Shown here one piece after another: positions 63,822 through 64,000 of a DNA stretch of 64,000 bases (within the stretch, counting starts at the first letter, position 1; the number at the start of each line of letters is the position of its first letter). The notes under the pieces are model-generated. The model saw only the letters and a program-made list of their open reading frames with translations. It ran no database searches and was not told the origin of the DNA. The stretch comes from Lachnospiraceae bacterium (GTDB lineage: Bacteria > Bacillota > Clostridia > Lachnospirales > Lachnospiraceae), in NCBI GenBank assembly GCA_017428265.1, contig JAFRRD010000039.1, positions 54,087-118,086 of the forward strand, given 5' to 3'. The position numbers and the translations under genes are program-made.

Positions 63822-63855
63822 AAGGGCCGGCGCCATGAGGCGCCGGCCCTTTTTT
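63822..63855 (+). terminator. Terminator of the MATE gene
   Basis: AAGGGCCGGCGCC-ATGA-GGCGCCGGCCCTT, 13-bp perfect stem followed by TTTTTT. Confidence 0.92.
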
Positions 63856-63965
63856 GTCAATTGGTGAATTATACTATCAAGTGCAACAGATAAAAAAATG
63901 AAAAGTTCATACGAATCTCATGTAGAATGAAGCTACCACACACCAATCCACAAAGGAGAATTCGT

Positions 63966-64000
63966 ATGAACTACAAACATCTTAGCATAGAAGAACGAAG
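63966..64000 (+). CDS. IS30-type transposase, first codons only
   Basis: Eleven complete codons (MNYKHLSIEER) are visible. They match the beginning of IS30-family transposases, where an N-terminal helix-turn-helix starts Y-K-H-L-x-x-E-E-R. AAAGGAG lies before the ATG. The upstream 95 bases (from about 63870) are AT-rich and unlike the neighbouring gene, so the left end of the element probably falls there; the terminal inverted repeat cannot be confirmed without the right end. Confidence 0.65.
   Translation, partial: MNYKHLSIEER

Overview
The window looks like a chromosome segment of a GC-rich anaerobic Clostridia member, probably a gut species of the Lachnospiraceae/Oscillospirales type. Supporting signs are strong GGAGG ribosome sites, sigma-A-type promoters, a formate-THF ligase/FchA/FolD one-carbon set, PadR-DUF1700-DUF4097 genes, a clostripain-family protease, a secreted galactanase and an IS30-type element at the right edge. 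I see no rRNA, tRNA, CRISPR array or prophage.

Layout. 1-1.9 kb: 5' part of nadE and three AT-richer small genes of unknown function. 1.9-9.2 kb: minus-strand run with bioY, a hotdog thioesterase, an aldehyde dehydrogenase and two large ATPase-permease ABC proteins. 9.3-11.7 kb: an ExbB/ExbD-like pair with a third gene carrying an ExbD-like C-terminus, then a CDP-alcohol phosphatidyltransferase. 11.8-13.8 kb: PadR-DUF1700-DUF4097 operon with a likely autoregulatory operator. 13.9-23.4 kb: central carbon block. pgk-tpiA-gpmI continue without a gap into a NifU-like scaffold and a GGGtGRT protein; glycerate 2-kinase, a PfkB sugar kinase, a small phosphodiesterase and gap follow. 23.4-29.6 kb: zinc-ribbon, TPM and SPFH proteins resembling Bacillus YdjG/H/I, plus two unrecognised proteins. 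29.5-33.6 kb: peptide-type ABC importer (lipoprotein and two permeases) with no ATPase genes beside it.

33.7-50.7 kb is the most interesting region. A C1-folate set (fhs, fchA, folD, fthC), a LysR regulator and an Ldh2-family dehydrogenase adjoin a nine-gene operon: TAXI-TRAP importer, IlvD-family dehydratase, PpiC lipoprotein, VOC protein, RraA-type aldolase, 2-hydroxyacid dehydrogenase, PanB-family protein and aldo/keto reductase. A 12-bp sequence is identical upstream of fhs and of the TRAP operon, at the same distance from each predicted -10 box, so the two units are probably co-regulated. I infer a catabolic pathway for a hydroxymethyl-branched acid in which the PanB-family enzyme runs backwards and passes a one-carbon unit to folate; this is a hypothesis.

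50.8-64 kb: a membrane protein, a DUF937-like protein, a membrane-anchored toxin-fold protein overlapping a deoxyribosyltransferase-like/CPCC fusion, a DMT transporter, an alpha-oxoamine synthase with an SDR reductase (sphingoid-like pair), a clostripain-family protease divergent from a GH53 galactanase, a structured leader before a MATE transporter, and the start of an IS30-type transposase.
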